64,000 nt of DNA from Micromonospora sp. C31 (GTDB taxonomy: Bacteria > Actinomycetota > Actinomycetes > Mycobacteriales > Micromonosporaceae): positions 1 through 64,000 of the forward strand of contig NZ_JAGPXN010000025.1 in assembly GCF_018070575.1 (NCBI RefSeq), read 5' to 3'. A model generated the notes under the pieces. The model saw only the letters and a list, made by a program, of their open reading frames with translations. It had not been told where the DNA came from and ran no database searches. Shown here in pieces: positions 56,801-64,000 of the stretch; position 1 is the stretch's first letter, and the number at the start of each line of letters is the position of its first letter. Position numbers and translations under genes: made by a program.

Positions 56801-57541
56801 ATGTCACAGCCTGACTTCACCCAGCGACCGCCATGGACGCGGCCCGGATTCATCGCCGCCGCCGCGCTGGTGGTGCTCATCCTCGCGGCGGGTCTGCTGG
56901 TCGCCCTGCTACCCAAGGGTGACGACGACAGGGGCGGTGGTGGTACGACCACCGGCACGCCGGCGACAGCGCCCGCTCCGGCCGACAGCAGTACCGAACA
57001 GAAGCTGCCGACGGCCGTACCGACGTCTCCACCGGCCGACGTGCGCTGGGAGCTCGTCGGCGCGTCCGCCGTACCGGTCAGCGCCACCGCAGGTCCGAAG
57101 CGGATCACCGAGACCACCGCGTCCGGGTACGCCCACACCCCGGAAGGTGCTCTAGTCGCTGCCGCGCAGCTCATGACCAGAGCCAGCCACACCCTCGGGC
57201 CCGCCTACTGGCAGCCCACCATCGAAAGCCAATTCGTACCGAGCGCCGACCGAGACCGCCTCGTCGCCGAGTACCGCGCCAGTGACAGTGGACCCGCCGA
57301 CCCTGGCTCGCTGAGCCAGATCGCCGGCTTCACCTACCAGTCCTACACGCCCGACACCGCCGTCATTGGGCTGGTGCTGCGCGCGCCGTCGGCCGGCACC
57401 CCCCGCTACCACGTGCTGTCGCTGACGCTGCTCTGGCGTGACGGCGACTGGCGCATGCAGGCCCCACCCGGCGGGGCGTGGATCTCCATCAACCGCGTCA
57501 CCAGTGACCTCGCCGGGGTCGTCGAGTGGGGGCCGCGGTAG
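56801..57541 (+). CDS. Bitopic T4SS accessory protein (VirB8/TcpC-like layout), 246 aa
   Basis: GGGGAGG lies 8 nt before the ATG. One N-terminal helix (GFIAAAALVVLILAAGLLVAL) is followed by a Thr/Pro linker and an extracytoplasmic domain of about 150 residues (GALVAAAQLMTRASHTLGPA ... LRAPSAGTPRYHVLSLTLLW). This layout fits NTF2-like VirB8/TcpC proteins that bridge channel components. Its stop overlaps the next GTG (TAGTG). Confidence 0.75.
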   Translation: MSQPDFTQRPPWTRPGFIAAAALVVLILAAGLLVALLPKGDDDRGGGGTTTGTPATAPAPADSSTEQKLPTAVPTSPPADVRWELVGASAVPVSATAGPKRITETTASGYAHTPEGALVAAAQLMTRASHTLGPAYWQPTIESQFVPSADRDRLVAEYRASDSGPADPGSLSQIAGFTYQSYTPDTAVIGLVLRAPSAGTPRYHVLSLTLLWRDGDWRMQAPPGGAWISINRVTSDLAGVVEWGPR

Positions 57542-58830
57542 TGCCGGACGACTGCCCCATCGTCAACCCCGTCTGCGTCCCAGGTCACGTCCTCGACACC
57601 ACCGCCGGCCGGTTCCTCGACGAACTGTCTGAGCAGGCATCCGAGGCCGCCGCGGAGATGCTCAAGGCCTTGGTCGCTGGCTGGTTGTCCATCCCTACGC
57701 CCAAGGTGTCCCAGGGCTCCTGCCACACCGACGCATCCGGGAAGCTCGTCTGCGACGGCACCGTCGACTACCTGAGCGCCTACACCAACTGGGCGGTAGC
57801 TGCGCTCGCGGTGGGCGCGGTGCTCGTCGGGGCGATCCGGCTGGCCTGGGAACGCAACGGCCGTGACGCCGGCACCCTGACCAAGGGCCTGGTGACGATG
57901 GTCGTGCTCGCCGGTGCCGGCGTGCCCGCCGTGCAACTGCTCATCGGCATCGGCGACGCTTACTCCGACTGGATCCTGAAGGCCTCCGCCGACGGTGACC
58001 TCGGTGCCCGGTTGCGTGCCTTCGCGCCGGCCGCCGCCACCAGTGGGCTGTCCGCGCTGATGGTGATCGGCATTTCGATCATGATGTTCCTGGCCACGAT
58101 GGTGCAGTTGCTGTTGCTGCTGGCCCGGGGTGCTGGCCTGGTGCTGCTGGCCGGGCTGCTCCCGCTGGCTGCCGCGTCGGGCATCGCCGGGTCCGGCCGC
58201 GCGATTCGCGACCGGTACCTGACGTGGCTGCTTGCCCTGGTGCTCTACAAGCCCGCGGCGGCCACGATCTACGCGGCGGTGTTCTGGATGCTCGGCAAGG
58301 GCCAGGACCTCACGACGCTGCTCACCGGCCTGGTGATGTTCTGCATGGCCATCGTGGCGTTGCCTGCCCTCATGCGGCTGATCGCACCGGCCGTGTCGGT
58401 GCTGTCCTCCGGCGGCTCCGGGAGTGCGGCGGTGGCCGCGACCTCCGCGGCCGGACAGATCGCCTCGGGTGCGATCCGGCTCAACGCCAGTAGCGGCGCA
58501 AGCAGCGGCGGACCCGGGGCGCGCTCCGGTGGCAGTGACCCTGGCCGGCCCGGCGGTGCCACCCCGTCTGCCCCGATACCGGCATCTCGCCCCTCCGGGG
58601 AAGGCGCGAGGACCGGCACGGCAACCCCAGGGCCGGCAGGGTCCGGGACGTCGACGGCCACGACAGCACAGACGGCAGCCAGCGCGGCGCAGACGACGGG
58701 TGCGGCAGGTGCCGCCACGTCAGCGGCCGGACCGGCCGGGCTCGCGGTCACGGCGGCGCAGGCAGGGCCCGGCACCGTGCGCAAGGTCGGCGGGACGGCG
58801 TCCGGAGCGGTAGGCGGTGAGGGCGCATGA
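57541..58830 (+). CDS. VirB6/TrbL-like polytopic membrane protein, 429 aa
   Basis: The GTG shares a base with the preceding TAG. The N terminus is extracytoplasmic with cysteines (CPIVNPVC, SCHTDASGKLVC), then six or so helices (WAVAALAVGAVLVGAIRL, VTMVVLAGAGVPAVQLLIG, LMVIGISIMMFLATMVQLLL, LVLLAGLLPLAAASG, TIYAAVFWML, FCMAIVALPALMRLIAP) and a Ser/Gly/Thr-rich cytoplasmic tail. This is the typical VirB6/TrbL inner-membrane channel. Overlaps the SCO6880 gene by 4 bp. Confidence 0.85.
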   Translation: MPDDCPIVNPVCVPGHVLDTTAGRFLDELSEQASEAAAEMLKALVAGWLSIPTPKVSQGSCHTDASGKLVCDGTVDYLSAYTNWAVAALAVGAVLVGAIRLAWERNGRDAGTLTKGLVTMVVLAGAGVPAVQLLIGIGDAYSDWILKASADGDLGARLRAFAPAAATSGLSALMVIGISIMMFLATMVQLLLLLARGAGLVLLAGLLPLAAASGIAGSGRAIRDRYLTWLLALVLYKPAAATIYAAVFWMLGKGQDLTTLLTGLVMFCMAIVALPALMRLIAPAVSVLSSGGSGSAAVAATSAAGQIASGAIRLNASSGASSGGPGARSGGSDPGRPGGATPSAPIPASRPSGEGARTGTATPGPAGSGTSTATTAQTAASAAQTTGAAGAATSAAGPAGLAVTAAQAGPGTVRKVGGTASGAVGGEGA

Positions 58831-60299
58831 GCACCGAGGTACGAGAACGAGCCAGCGAGCAGCAGCAGCGCACTTACGGCAACTGGCGTCTCGGGCGCGG
58901 TGCCGGGCTGTTCGGGCTCGGGCCGGCCGGCACGATCGCCGCGTTCCTGGTCATGGTGGTCAGCGCGGCGATGCTGCCGATCTCCACGCTGGCCGCGCTG
59001 ATCACCGCCGTTATCGGTCTGCTCGTGCTCGCGCCGCTGGCGATCCGGGTCAACGGGCGCACCGGCTTCCAAGTCCTGACCGCCCGGGTCGCGTGGTGGT
59101 TGGCGCGGGCCCGCCGCCACCACGTCTACGTCTCCGGCGTGGCGTCCAAGGTCACCGCCGCGCACCAGCTCCCCGGGGTGCTGGCCCGATCCGAGGTGTA
59201 CGAGGTGGAGACCGGCCGCTCGGGGCTCGTCGCGGTCGTCGTGGTGCCGCAGAGCCGGCACTACACGGTCACCCTGCGGTGCGCGCCCGAGGGCATGGAC
59301 CTGGTCGACCAGGCCGTCATCGACGCCCGCGTCAGTCACCTGGCGTCCTGGCTGGCGGCCCTGTCGCGCGAGCCGCAGCTCGTGCAGGCACAGGTCACCG
59401 TCGAAACCACCCCGGACCCGGGCACCCGGCTGGCCGCCGAGGTCACCGCCACGTCCCGGCCCGACGCCCCAGCGCTGGCCCTGCAGGTCCTCGACGACGT
59501 CGTACGGTCCTACCCGGCCGGGTCGGCGGCCGTCGACACCCGCGTGTCGCTGACCTACACCGCCCCGCCCGGTCGGTCGATGTCGCACGAGGACGTGTGC
59601 CGGGAGGTCGCCGCCCGGCTGCCGCACCTGCACGCCGGGCTGACCGGCGCCACCGGCGCCGGCATCGTGCCGATGTCCGCCCGCAGCCTCGCCGCCGTGG
59701 TGCGCGCCGCCTACGACCCGGACGCTGCCCTGGACCTCGCCCGCGACCCGCAGCTCACCCCCGACTGGACGCAGGCCGGGCCGGTGGCCACCCGGGAGAG
59801 CTGGGACTCCTACCGGCACGACTCCGGCGTCTCGCGCACCTGGTGCATGGTGGAGGCGCCGCGAGGGGTGGTGTACTCGCGGCTGTTCGCCCGCCTCACT
59901 GACCCGGATCCGCAACTGCTGCGCAAGCGGGTCACGATGATCTACCGGCCGTACTCCCCCGCCGACGCGGCGCGGCTGGTGGAGGCCGACAAGCGCGACG
60001 CGAGGTTCATGGCCGCCAAGAAGCCGCAGCCCAGCGCCCGAGACCTCACCGACCTGGCCGCCGCAGACCAAGCCGCCCAGGAAGAGGCCACCGGCGCCGG
60101 CGTCGTCCGCTTCACCGTGCTGGTCACCGCCACCGTCGCCGACGACGGCAAGCTCGACGAGGCCACCGGCATCATCCGGGCCCGCGCCGGCGAGGCCCGC
60201 CTGACGATCCGGCCGATGTACGGCTGCCAGGCAGCCGGGTTCGCCGCCGGCCTGCCCGCCGGCATCGTCTTGCCCGCCCACGCCACGATCCCCTTCTAG
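58827..60299 (+). CDS. SCO6880-family T4SS protein, 490 aa
   Basis: Two N-terminal helices (TIAAFLVMVVSAAMLPIST and LAALITAVIGLLVLAPLAI) precede a large cytoplasmic part including VVVVPQSRHYTVTLRCAPEG, WLAALSREPQLVQAQVTVET and the end IIRARAGEARLTIRPMYGCQ. This is the SCO6880 family, which resembles a PrgI/VirB3 head joined to the N-terminal part of VirB4. The ATPase half of VirB4 is the next gene, so the two together form one VirB3-VirB4 functional unit. Confidence 0.88.
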   Translation: MSTEVRERASEQQQRTYGNWRLGRGAGLFGLGPAGTIAAFLVMVVSAAMLPISTLAALITAVIGLLVLAPLAIRVNGRTGFQVLTARVAWWLARARRHHVYVSGVASKVTAAHQLPGVLARSEVYEVETGRSGLVAVVVVPQSRHYTVTLRCAPEGMDLVDQAVIDARVSHLASWLAALSREPQLVQAQVTVETTPDPGTRLAAEVTATSRPDAPALALQVLDDVVRSYPAGSAAVDTRVSLTYTAPPGRSMSHEDVCREVAARLPHLHAGLTGATGAGIVPMSARSLAAVVRAAYDPDAALDLARDPQLTPDWTQAGPVATRESWDSYRHDSGVSRTWCMVEAPRGVVYSRLFARLTDPDPQLLRKRVTMIYRPYSPADAARLVEADKRDARFMAAKKPQPSARDLTDLAAADQAAQEEATGAGVVRFTVLVTATVADDGKLDEATGIIRARAGEARLTIRPMYGCQAAGFAAGLPAGIVLPAHATIPF

Positions 60300-60309
60300 G
60301 ACGGCGGCG

Positions 60310-61794
60310 ATGACCACCAGCCCTCACACCAACACCCCACCACCACGGCGCCGACCGGCCGGGCGTCGGCCCGGCCGCCTCGGCTACGCCGCACCCGGGG
60401 GCGGCCGGTGGTCGTGGATCGAGCCCGCGACGGAGTACCGGGGCACCACCGTGCAGGTGTGCGGTTTGTACCCGTTCGGCACCGGCGCGTCGACGCCGAT
60501 GATCGGCGTGCCGGTTGGCCGGCACCTCTACACCGGCTCGGCGGTGTGCTTCGACCCGATCTCCTGGTATACCCGCGCGCGGTTGATCAACAACCCGTCG
60601 GTGTGGATCGAGGGCGAGCCCGGCATGGGCAAGTCCACGGCGGTGCGCCGGATGGTCCTCGGGCTCACTGCCCAGGGCGTCACGCCGCTGATCCTCGGCG
60701 ACCTCAAGCCCGACTACGCCGAGCTGGTCCGCGCGCTCGGCGGGCAGGTGCTGCGCGTCGGGCCCGGCCTCGACCGGATCAACCCCCTTGATGCCGGCCC
60801 GTGGCGGCAGGTACTCGACCGCGTCGACGAGCGCACCGGCGCCGTCGTGCGAGCCGCGGTGACCGATAGGCGCTTGAACATGCTCGTCGCCCTGGCCACC
60901 CTCGTACGGCGCGGGCCCGTCACCTCCGACGAGACCACCGTCCTGGCCGCCGTGCTGCGCTACCTCGCCGAACGGGAGACCGACACCCCGCCGGTGCTCT
61001 CCGACGTCTTGCGCGTTATCCGCGACGCTCCGGCCGAGGTCCGCGCGGTCACCCTCTGGCAGGAAGAGGGAGACGTCCCCCGGTTCCGTGACGACGTCGC
61101 CGGCCTGCACCGCACCCTGCTGGCGCTGCTGCACGGACCGCTCGGCGACACCTTCGAGGGGCAGACCACCACGCCGATCCGCCTCGACACCCCGGCGGTG
61201 TGCGTCGACATCTCCAGCATCGACGACACCGACGAGCTGCGCACCGCCGCGACCCTGCTGTCAACCTGGTCCTACGGCTTCGCCCAGGTGGAGGCCGCGC
61301 ACCTGATGGCCGACCTCGGCCTGGCGCCGCCGAGAACCTTCTTCACCGTCCTCGACGAGCTGTGGCGGGCGCTGCGCGTCGGGCACGGCCTGGTCGACCG
61401 CGCCGACGGCCTCACCCGGCTCAACCGGCAGAAGGGCACCGGCACCGCCTTCATCACCCACAGCCTGGCCGACCTGGAGGCGCTGCCCACCGCCCACGAC
61501 CGGGCCAAGGCCCGCGGCTTCGCCGAACGGTCCGCGGTGCTGATGATCGGCCCGTGCTCGGAGCAGGAACTCGACGCGGTCGCGCGGGTCCGGCCGCTGT
61601 CGCACGCGGAGCGGCGCGAGGTGCTGTCCTGGTCGGCGCCGCCGTCCTGGACCTCGGCTGAGGGCAGCGGCACCGTCGGCCGTGGCAACTTCCTGATCAA
61701 GGTCGGATCGCGGCCGGGTATCCCGGTGCACCTGGAACCCACCGAGACGGAGATGCGACTCGGCAACACCGACTTCCGCTGGACCATGGCATGA
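60310..61794 (+). CDS. VirB4-like ATPase (motor half), 494 aa
   Basis: Walker A GEPGMGKSTAV at about residue 101, GDLKPDYAELV after it, Walker B FFTVLDELWRAL at about 343, and RLNRQKGTGTAFITHSLADL (the VirB4/TraC 'RK...' sensor element). The N-terminal nucleotide-independent part typical of VirB4 is absent and is supplied by the SCO6880-type gene upstream. It energises channel assembly. ATGA overlap with the coupling-protein gene. Confidence 0.87.
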   Translation: MTTSPHTNTPPPRRRPAGRRPGRLGYAAPGGGRWSWIEPATEYRGTTVQVCGLYPFGTGASTPMIGVPVGRHLYTGSAVCFDPISWYTRARLINNPSVWIEGEPGMGKSTAVRRMVLGLTAQGVTPLILGDLKPDYAELVRALGGQVLRVGPGLDRINPLDAGPWRQVLDRVDERTGAVVRAAVTDRRLNMLVALATLVRRGPVTSDETTVLAAVLRYLAERETDTPPVLSDVLRVIRDAPAEVRAVTLWQEEGDVPRFRDDVAGLHRTLLALLHGPLGDTFEGQTTTPIRLDTPAVCVDISSIDDTDELRTAATLLSTWSYGFAQVEAAHLMADLGLAPPRTFFTVLDELWRALRVGHGLVDRADGLTRLNRQKGTGTAFITHSLADLEALPTAHDRAKARGFAERSAVLMIGPCSEQELDAVARVRPLSHAERREVLSWSAPPSWTSAEGSGTVGRGNFLIKVGSRPGIPVHLEPTETEMRLGNTDFRWTMA

Positions 61795-63572
61795 GCCGGC
61801 CCGCCGGCCCGCGCGGTGGCCACGACGACGCCGGCCTGATCATCGGTGGCATCGCCGCCGGAGTCCTGGTCCTCGCCAGCGGCGCGTGGTTACCCGTCGT
61901 ACTGGCCCGCCCGCCCGGATACACCGGCGGCGGACCAATCCAGGTCGCCGCCGCGGTGCTGCGCGGTGACATCACCTGGACCACCACCTGCACCCTCATC
62001 GCCATCGCCGAGGTGACCGTCCTGCTGCTGCTGGCCGTCGGCGGCACCGCCGCCTGGCGGTGGGCTCGCCGACGCCGCACCCGCGTCGACCCGGCCGCCC
62101 GCCGCATGGCCAGCCGCAAAGACCTCGCGCACCTCGGGCCCCGGGGGGTTGCCGACAGCGGGCGGCGGCTGCGGCCCAGCCTCGCTGACGTCGACCGGCC
62201 TGACCCCGACCAGCTCGGCGTGCTGATCGCCCACACCGTCGCCGGCGGGATGCCGCTGCGCCAGTCGTGGGAGGACATGGCCGTCGACATCTGGGGCCCG
62301 CGCACCGGCAAGACCACCTGCCGGGCGATCCCGGCCATCGTCGCCGCTCCCGGCCCGACCCTGGTCACCAGCGTCAAGGGCGACATCGTCGACGCCACCC
62401 GCGACATCCGCGCCGCCCGCGGCACCGTGTGGGCGTTCGACCCGCAGCACATCCTCGGACCCACGCAGGGCATGTGGTGGAACCCCTTGCGCGCCGTGGC
62501 CACCATCACCGACGCCCGCCGCCTGGCCGAGCACTTCGCCTCCGCCGAGCGCGAGCCCGGCGTCAGCCGCGATGCCTTCTTCGACCCCTCCAGCGAGGAG
62601 TTGGTGGCGAACCTGCTTCTCGCCGCTGCCGTGTCCGGCCGGGACATTCTCGCGGCGTACCGGTGGGCCGTCAGTCCCCGCGACGACGAGCCGGCGGAGC
62701 TGCTGCGTGAGCGCGGCTACGAGCTGCCCGCCGACGCGGTCGCCGGGGTGGTCAACATGCCGGACAAGACCCGGGGCGGCGTGTACGCGGGCGCGCAGAA
62801 GATGCTCATGTGCCTGACCGAGCCGACGGTCACCGCCTGGGTCACTCCACCCATGCGCGGCGGGGTCCTCGAGTTCGACCCGGCCGCCTTCGTCGCCTCC
62901 ACCGACGTGCTGTACCTGCTGTCCCAGGGCGGCCCCGGCTCCCCCGCCCCGTTGGTCGCCGCCCTCACCGACGCCGTCCTACGCGCCGGCGAGCTACGCG
63001 CCCGCACCTGCCCCGGCCGACGCCTCGACCCGCCACTGCTGAGCATCCTCGACGAAGCCGCCAACATCTGCCGCCTCCGACAACTCCCCAACCTGTACTC
63101 GTACTACGGCTCCCACGGGCTGCCCATCATCACGATCCTGCAGTCCTACCCCCAGGGCGTCGACGTGTGGGGACGCGAGGGCATGCGCAAACTCTGGTCC
63201 GCGGCGAACGTCCGCACCTACGGCGGCGGCGTCGCCGACCCCGACTGGCTCGAAGAACTGTCCAAGCTCATCGGCGAGCACGACGTCACGACCAGGTCGA
63301 CCAGCAGCAGCGGATCCGGGTGGGGCCAGCGGTCGGTCTCGCACGCCACCCGCCGCCAGCGCATCCTCGACGTCTCCGACCTGCACGCCCTGCCCCGCGG
63401 CCGGATGGTCGTCTACGCCTCCGGCGCCCCGCCCGCGCTCGCCCGCACCGCCCCCTGGCAGAACGGCCCACACGCCGAGGCGATCCGCGCCTCGATCGAA
63501 CACTGGGACCCCCACGGCCGCACCGACTGGACCCTCACCCCCGACGACGCCCCGCCGGAGCCAACCCCATGA
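61791..63572 (+). CDS. TraG/VirD4-type coupling protein, 593 aa
   Basis: Two N-terminal helices (IIGGIAAGVLVLASGAWLPV and TLIAIAEVTVLLLLAVGG) anchor a TraG-type ATPase: VDIWGPRTGKTTCRAIPAI (Walker A, about residue 168), LVTSVKGDIVDATRDIRA, MWWNPLRAVATITDA, Walker B SILDEAANICRL (about 416) and TILQSYPQGVDVWG. The all-alpha domain insertion lies between. It connects the relaxosome with the channel. The proline/serine end is short. Overlaps the next gene by 4 bp. Confidence 0.9.
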   Translation: MSRPAGPRGGHDDAGLIIGGIAAGVLVLASGAWLPVVLARPPGYTGGGPIQVAAAVLRGDITWTTTCTLIAIAEVTVLLLLAVGGTAAWRWARRRRTRVDPAARRMASRKDLAHLGPRGVADSGRRLRPSLADVDRPDPDQLGVLIAHTVAGGMPLRQSWEDMAVDIWGPRTGKTTCRAIPAIVAAPGPTLVTSVKGDIVDATRDIRAARGTVWAFDPQHILGPTQGMWWNPLRAVATITDARRLAEHFASAEREPGVSRDAFFDPSSEELVANLLLAAAVSGRDILAAYRWAVSPRDDEPAELLRERGYELPADAVAGVVNMPDKTRGGVYAGAQKMLMCLTEPTVTAWVTPPMRGGVLEFDPAAFVASTDVLYLLSQGGPGSPAPLVAALTDAVLRAGELRARTCPGRRLDPPLLSILDEAANICRLRQLPNLYSYYGSHGLPIITILQSYPQGVDVWGREGMRKLWSAANVRTYGGGVADPDWLEELSKLIGEHDVTTRSTSSSGSGWGQRSVSHATRRQRILDVSDLHALPRGRMVVYASGAPPALARTAPWQNGPHAEAIRASIEHWDPHGRTDWTLTPDDAPPEPTP

Positions 63573-64000
63573 CCCTGCCCCAGCCCGGACCGGCCGGCGA
63601 CCCGGTCGCCGACCTCAGCGCCCTGCTCGGCCAACTCGCCGGCGACCCGGACGTGACGCCGCCGGCCGCCACACCGCCAGCCGGCGACGACGCCGCACCG
63701 GAGCCGGCCTACCGCAACGTCGAGGCGTTCGTCGCCGACTACCTCGCCCACGTCGTCGAGCGACGCCTCGCCACTGGGCCGACCGCTGGGGTGAACTGGT
63801 GCCCCCGGTGGTGGGCGCACCCGGAGGCGATCTCCCGCCTGTACGCCCTCTGGCGAGCCTGGGAAACCCTGCGGGTCAGCGACCCACAGACCGGAATGAG
63901 CATCTGGTGGCGCGACCACCTCGACCCCCACCTCGCCGCACTCGCCGCCGAGTACGGGCCGTTCAGCCGATGCGGCCCGGACAAGCACACCGAACCCCGG
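63569..64000 (+). CDS. DUF4913-type protein, partial (window edge)
   Basis: The frame starts with ATGA overlap and is open to the edge (144 codons), so the end is missing. After a disordered Ala/Pro start, VNWCPRWWAHPEAISRLYAL and WRAWETL, then GMSIWWRDHLDPHLAALAAE and YGPFSRC match DUF4913, a family of actinobacterial conjugation operons of unknown role. Its place after the coupling-protein gene is usual. Confidence 0.82.
   Translation, partial: MTLPQPGPAGDPVADLSALLGQLAGDPDVTPPAATPPAGDDAAPEPAYRNVEAFVADYLAHVVERRLATGPTAGVNWCPRWWAHPEAISRLYALWRAWETLRVSDPQTGMSIWWRDHLDPHLAALAAEYGPFSRCGPDKHTEPR

Overview
The window is about 70% G+C. Its genes have GC-rich third positions, GTG starts and short stop/start overlaps (ATGA, GTGA, TGATG), and it carries actinobacterial conjugation families such as SCO6880-type proteins, DUF4913 and RRQRL-type zinc proteins. 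This fits a large conjugative plasmid or an integrative conjugative element (ICE) of a filamentous actinomycete, most likely in or near the Micromonosporaceae. The genus is an inference from family resemblance only. No rRNA, tRNA, CRISPR array or intact insertion sequence was seen.

Layout. 0-3.7 kb: small membrane and regulatory genes, a broken membrane-protein gene and the frameshifted C-terminal half of a tyrosine recombinase, probably a lost integrase. 3.8-7.2 kb: a SEC-C protein, then parA-parB with a 24-bp palindrome upstream of parA and its 14-bp core again inside parB. 7.5-12.3 kb: accessory genes (GNAT, a ParB/Srx-like protein, a large HTH protein), a decayed copy of the end of the Rep-like gene, and a VapBC-like pair. 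12.3-20.4 kb: a leftward block with a stand-alone prim-pol domain, zinc proteins, a Nudix hydrolase and a P-loop kinase that share a duplicated 37-bp leader, a coiled-coil protein, and a 677-aa candidate replication protein with a possible counter-transcribed RNA upstream. 20.4-33.8 kb: a long leftward operon. It opens with an ECF sigma factor, an Lsr2-like DNA-binding protein and a GGDEF diguanylate cyclase, runs through membrane proteins and two FtsK-type ATPases, and ends with a PycTM-like membrane protein, a 21-aa micro-ORF and a terminator.

33.9-39.1 kb: a GntR/UTRA regulator with operator-like repeats plus a GNAT enzyme, three small leftward genes, a stand-alone serine-recombinase tail behind an inverted-repeat array, and a 156-nt hairpin. 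That hairpin has two long helices with G.T(U) pairs and no mismatches, and carries a GCGAAGC mini-hairpin. 39.1-47.4 kb: one 2542-codon frame encoding a DnaG/Toprim-like region, an N6-adenine methyltransferase and a SNF2-like helicase, with a separate gene nested in another frame. 48.0-50.4 kb: a cargo segment between 134-bp direct repeats of the end of a mobilization gene; it holds a CoiA-like nuclease and a frameshifted membrane protein. 50.3-53.6 kb: relaxase, MobC-like protein and an inverted-repeat-rich candidate oriT. 53.6 kb to the end: a type IV secretion locus with an M23 hydrolase, lipoprotein, DUF6668-like ATPase, VirB2-like and VirB6-like membrane proteins, SCO6880 protein, VirB4-like ATPase, TraG/VirD4 coupling protein and a DUF4913 gene cut by the window edge.

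The parts make sense together as stable inheritance (parAB, VapBC-like pair), replication (prim-pol, Rep-like protein), transfer (relaxase, oriT, secretion channel, FtsK-type motors), establishment in a new host (helicase-methyltransferase) and regulation (sigma, Lsr2-like, GGDEF, GntR). Functions are assigned from motifs read by eye. No database search was possible.
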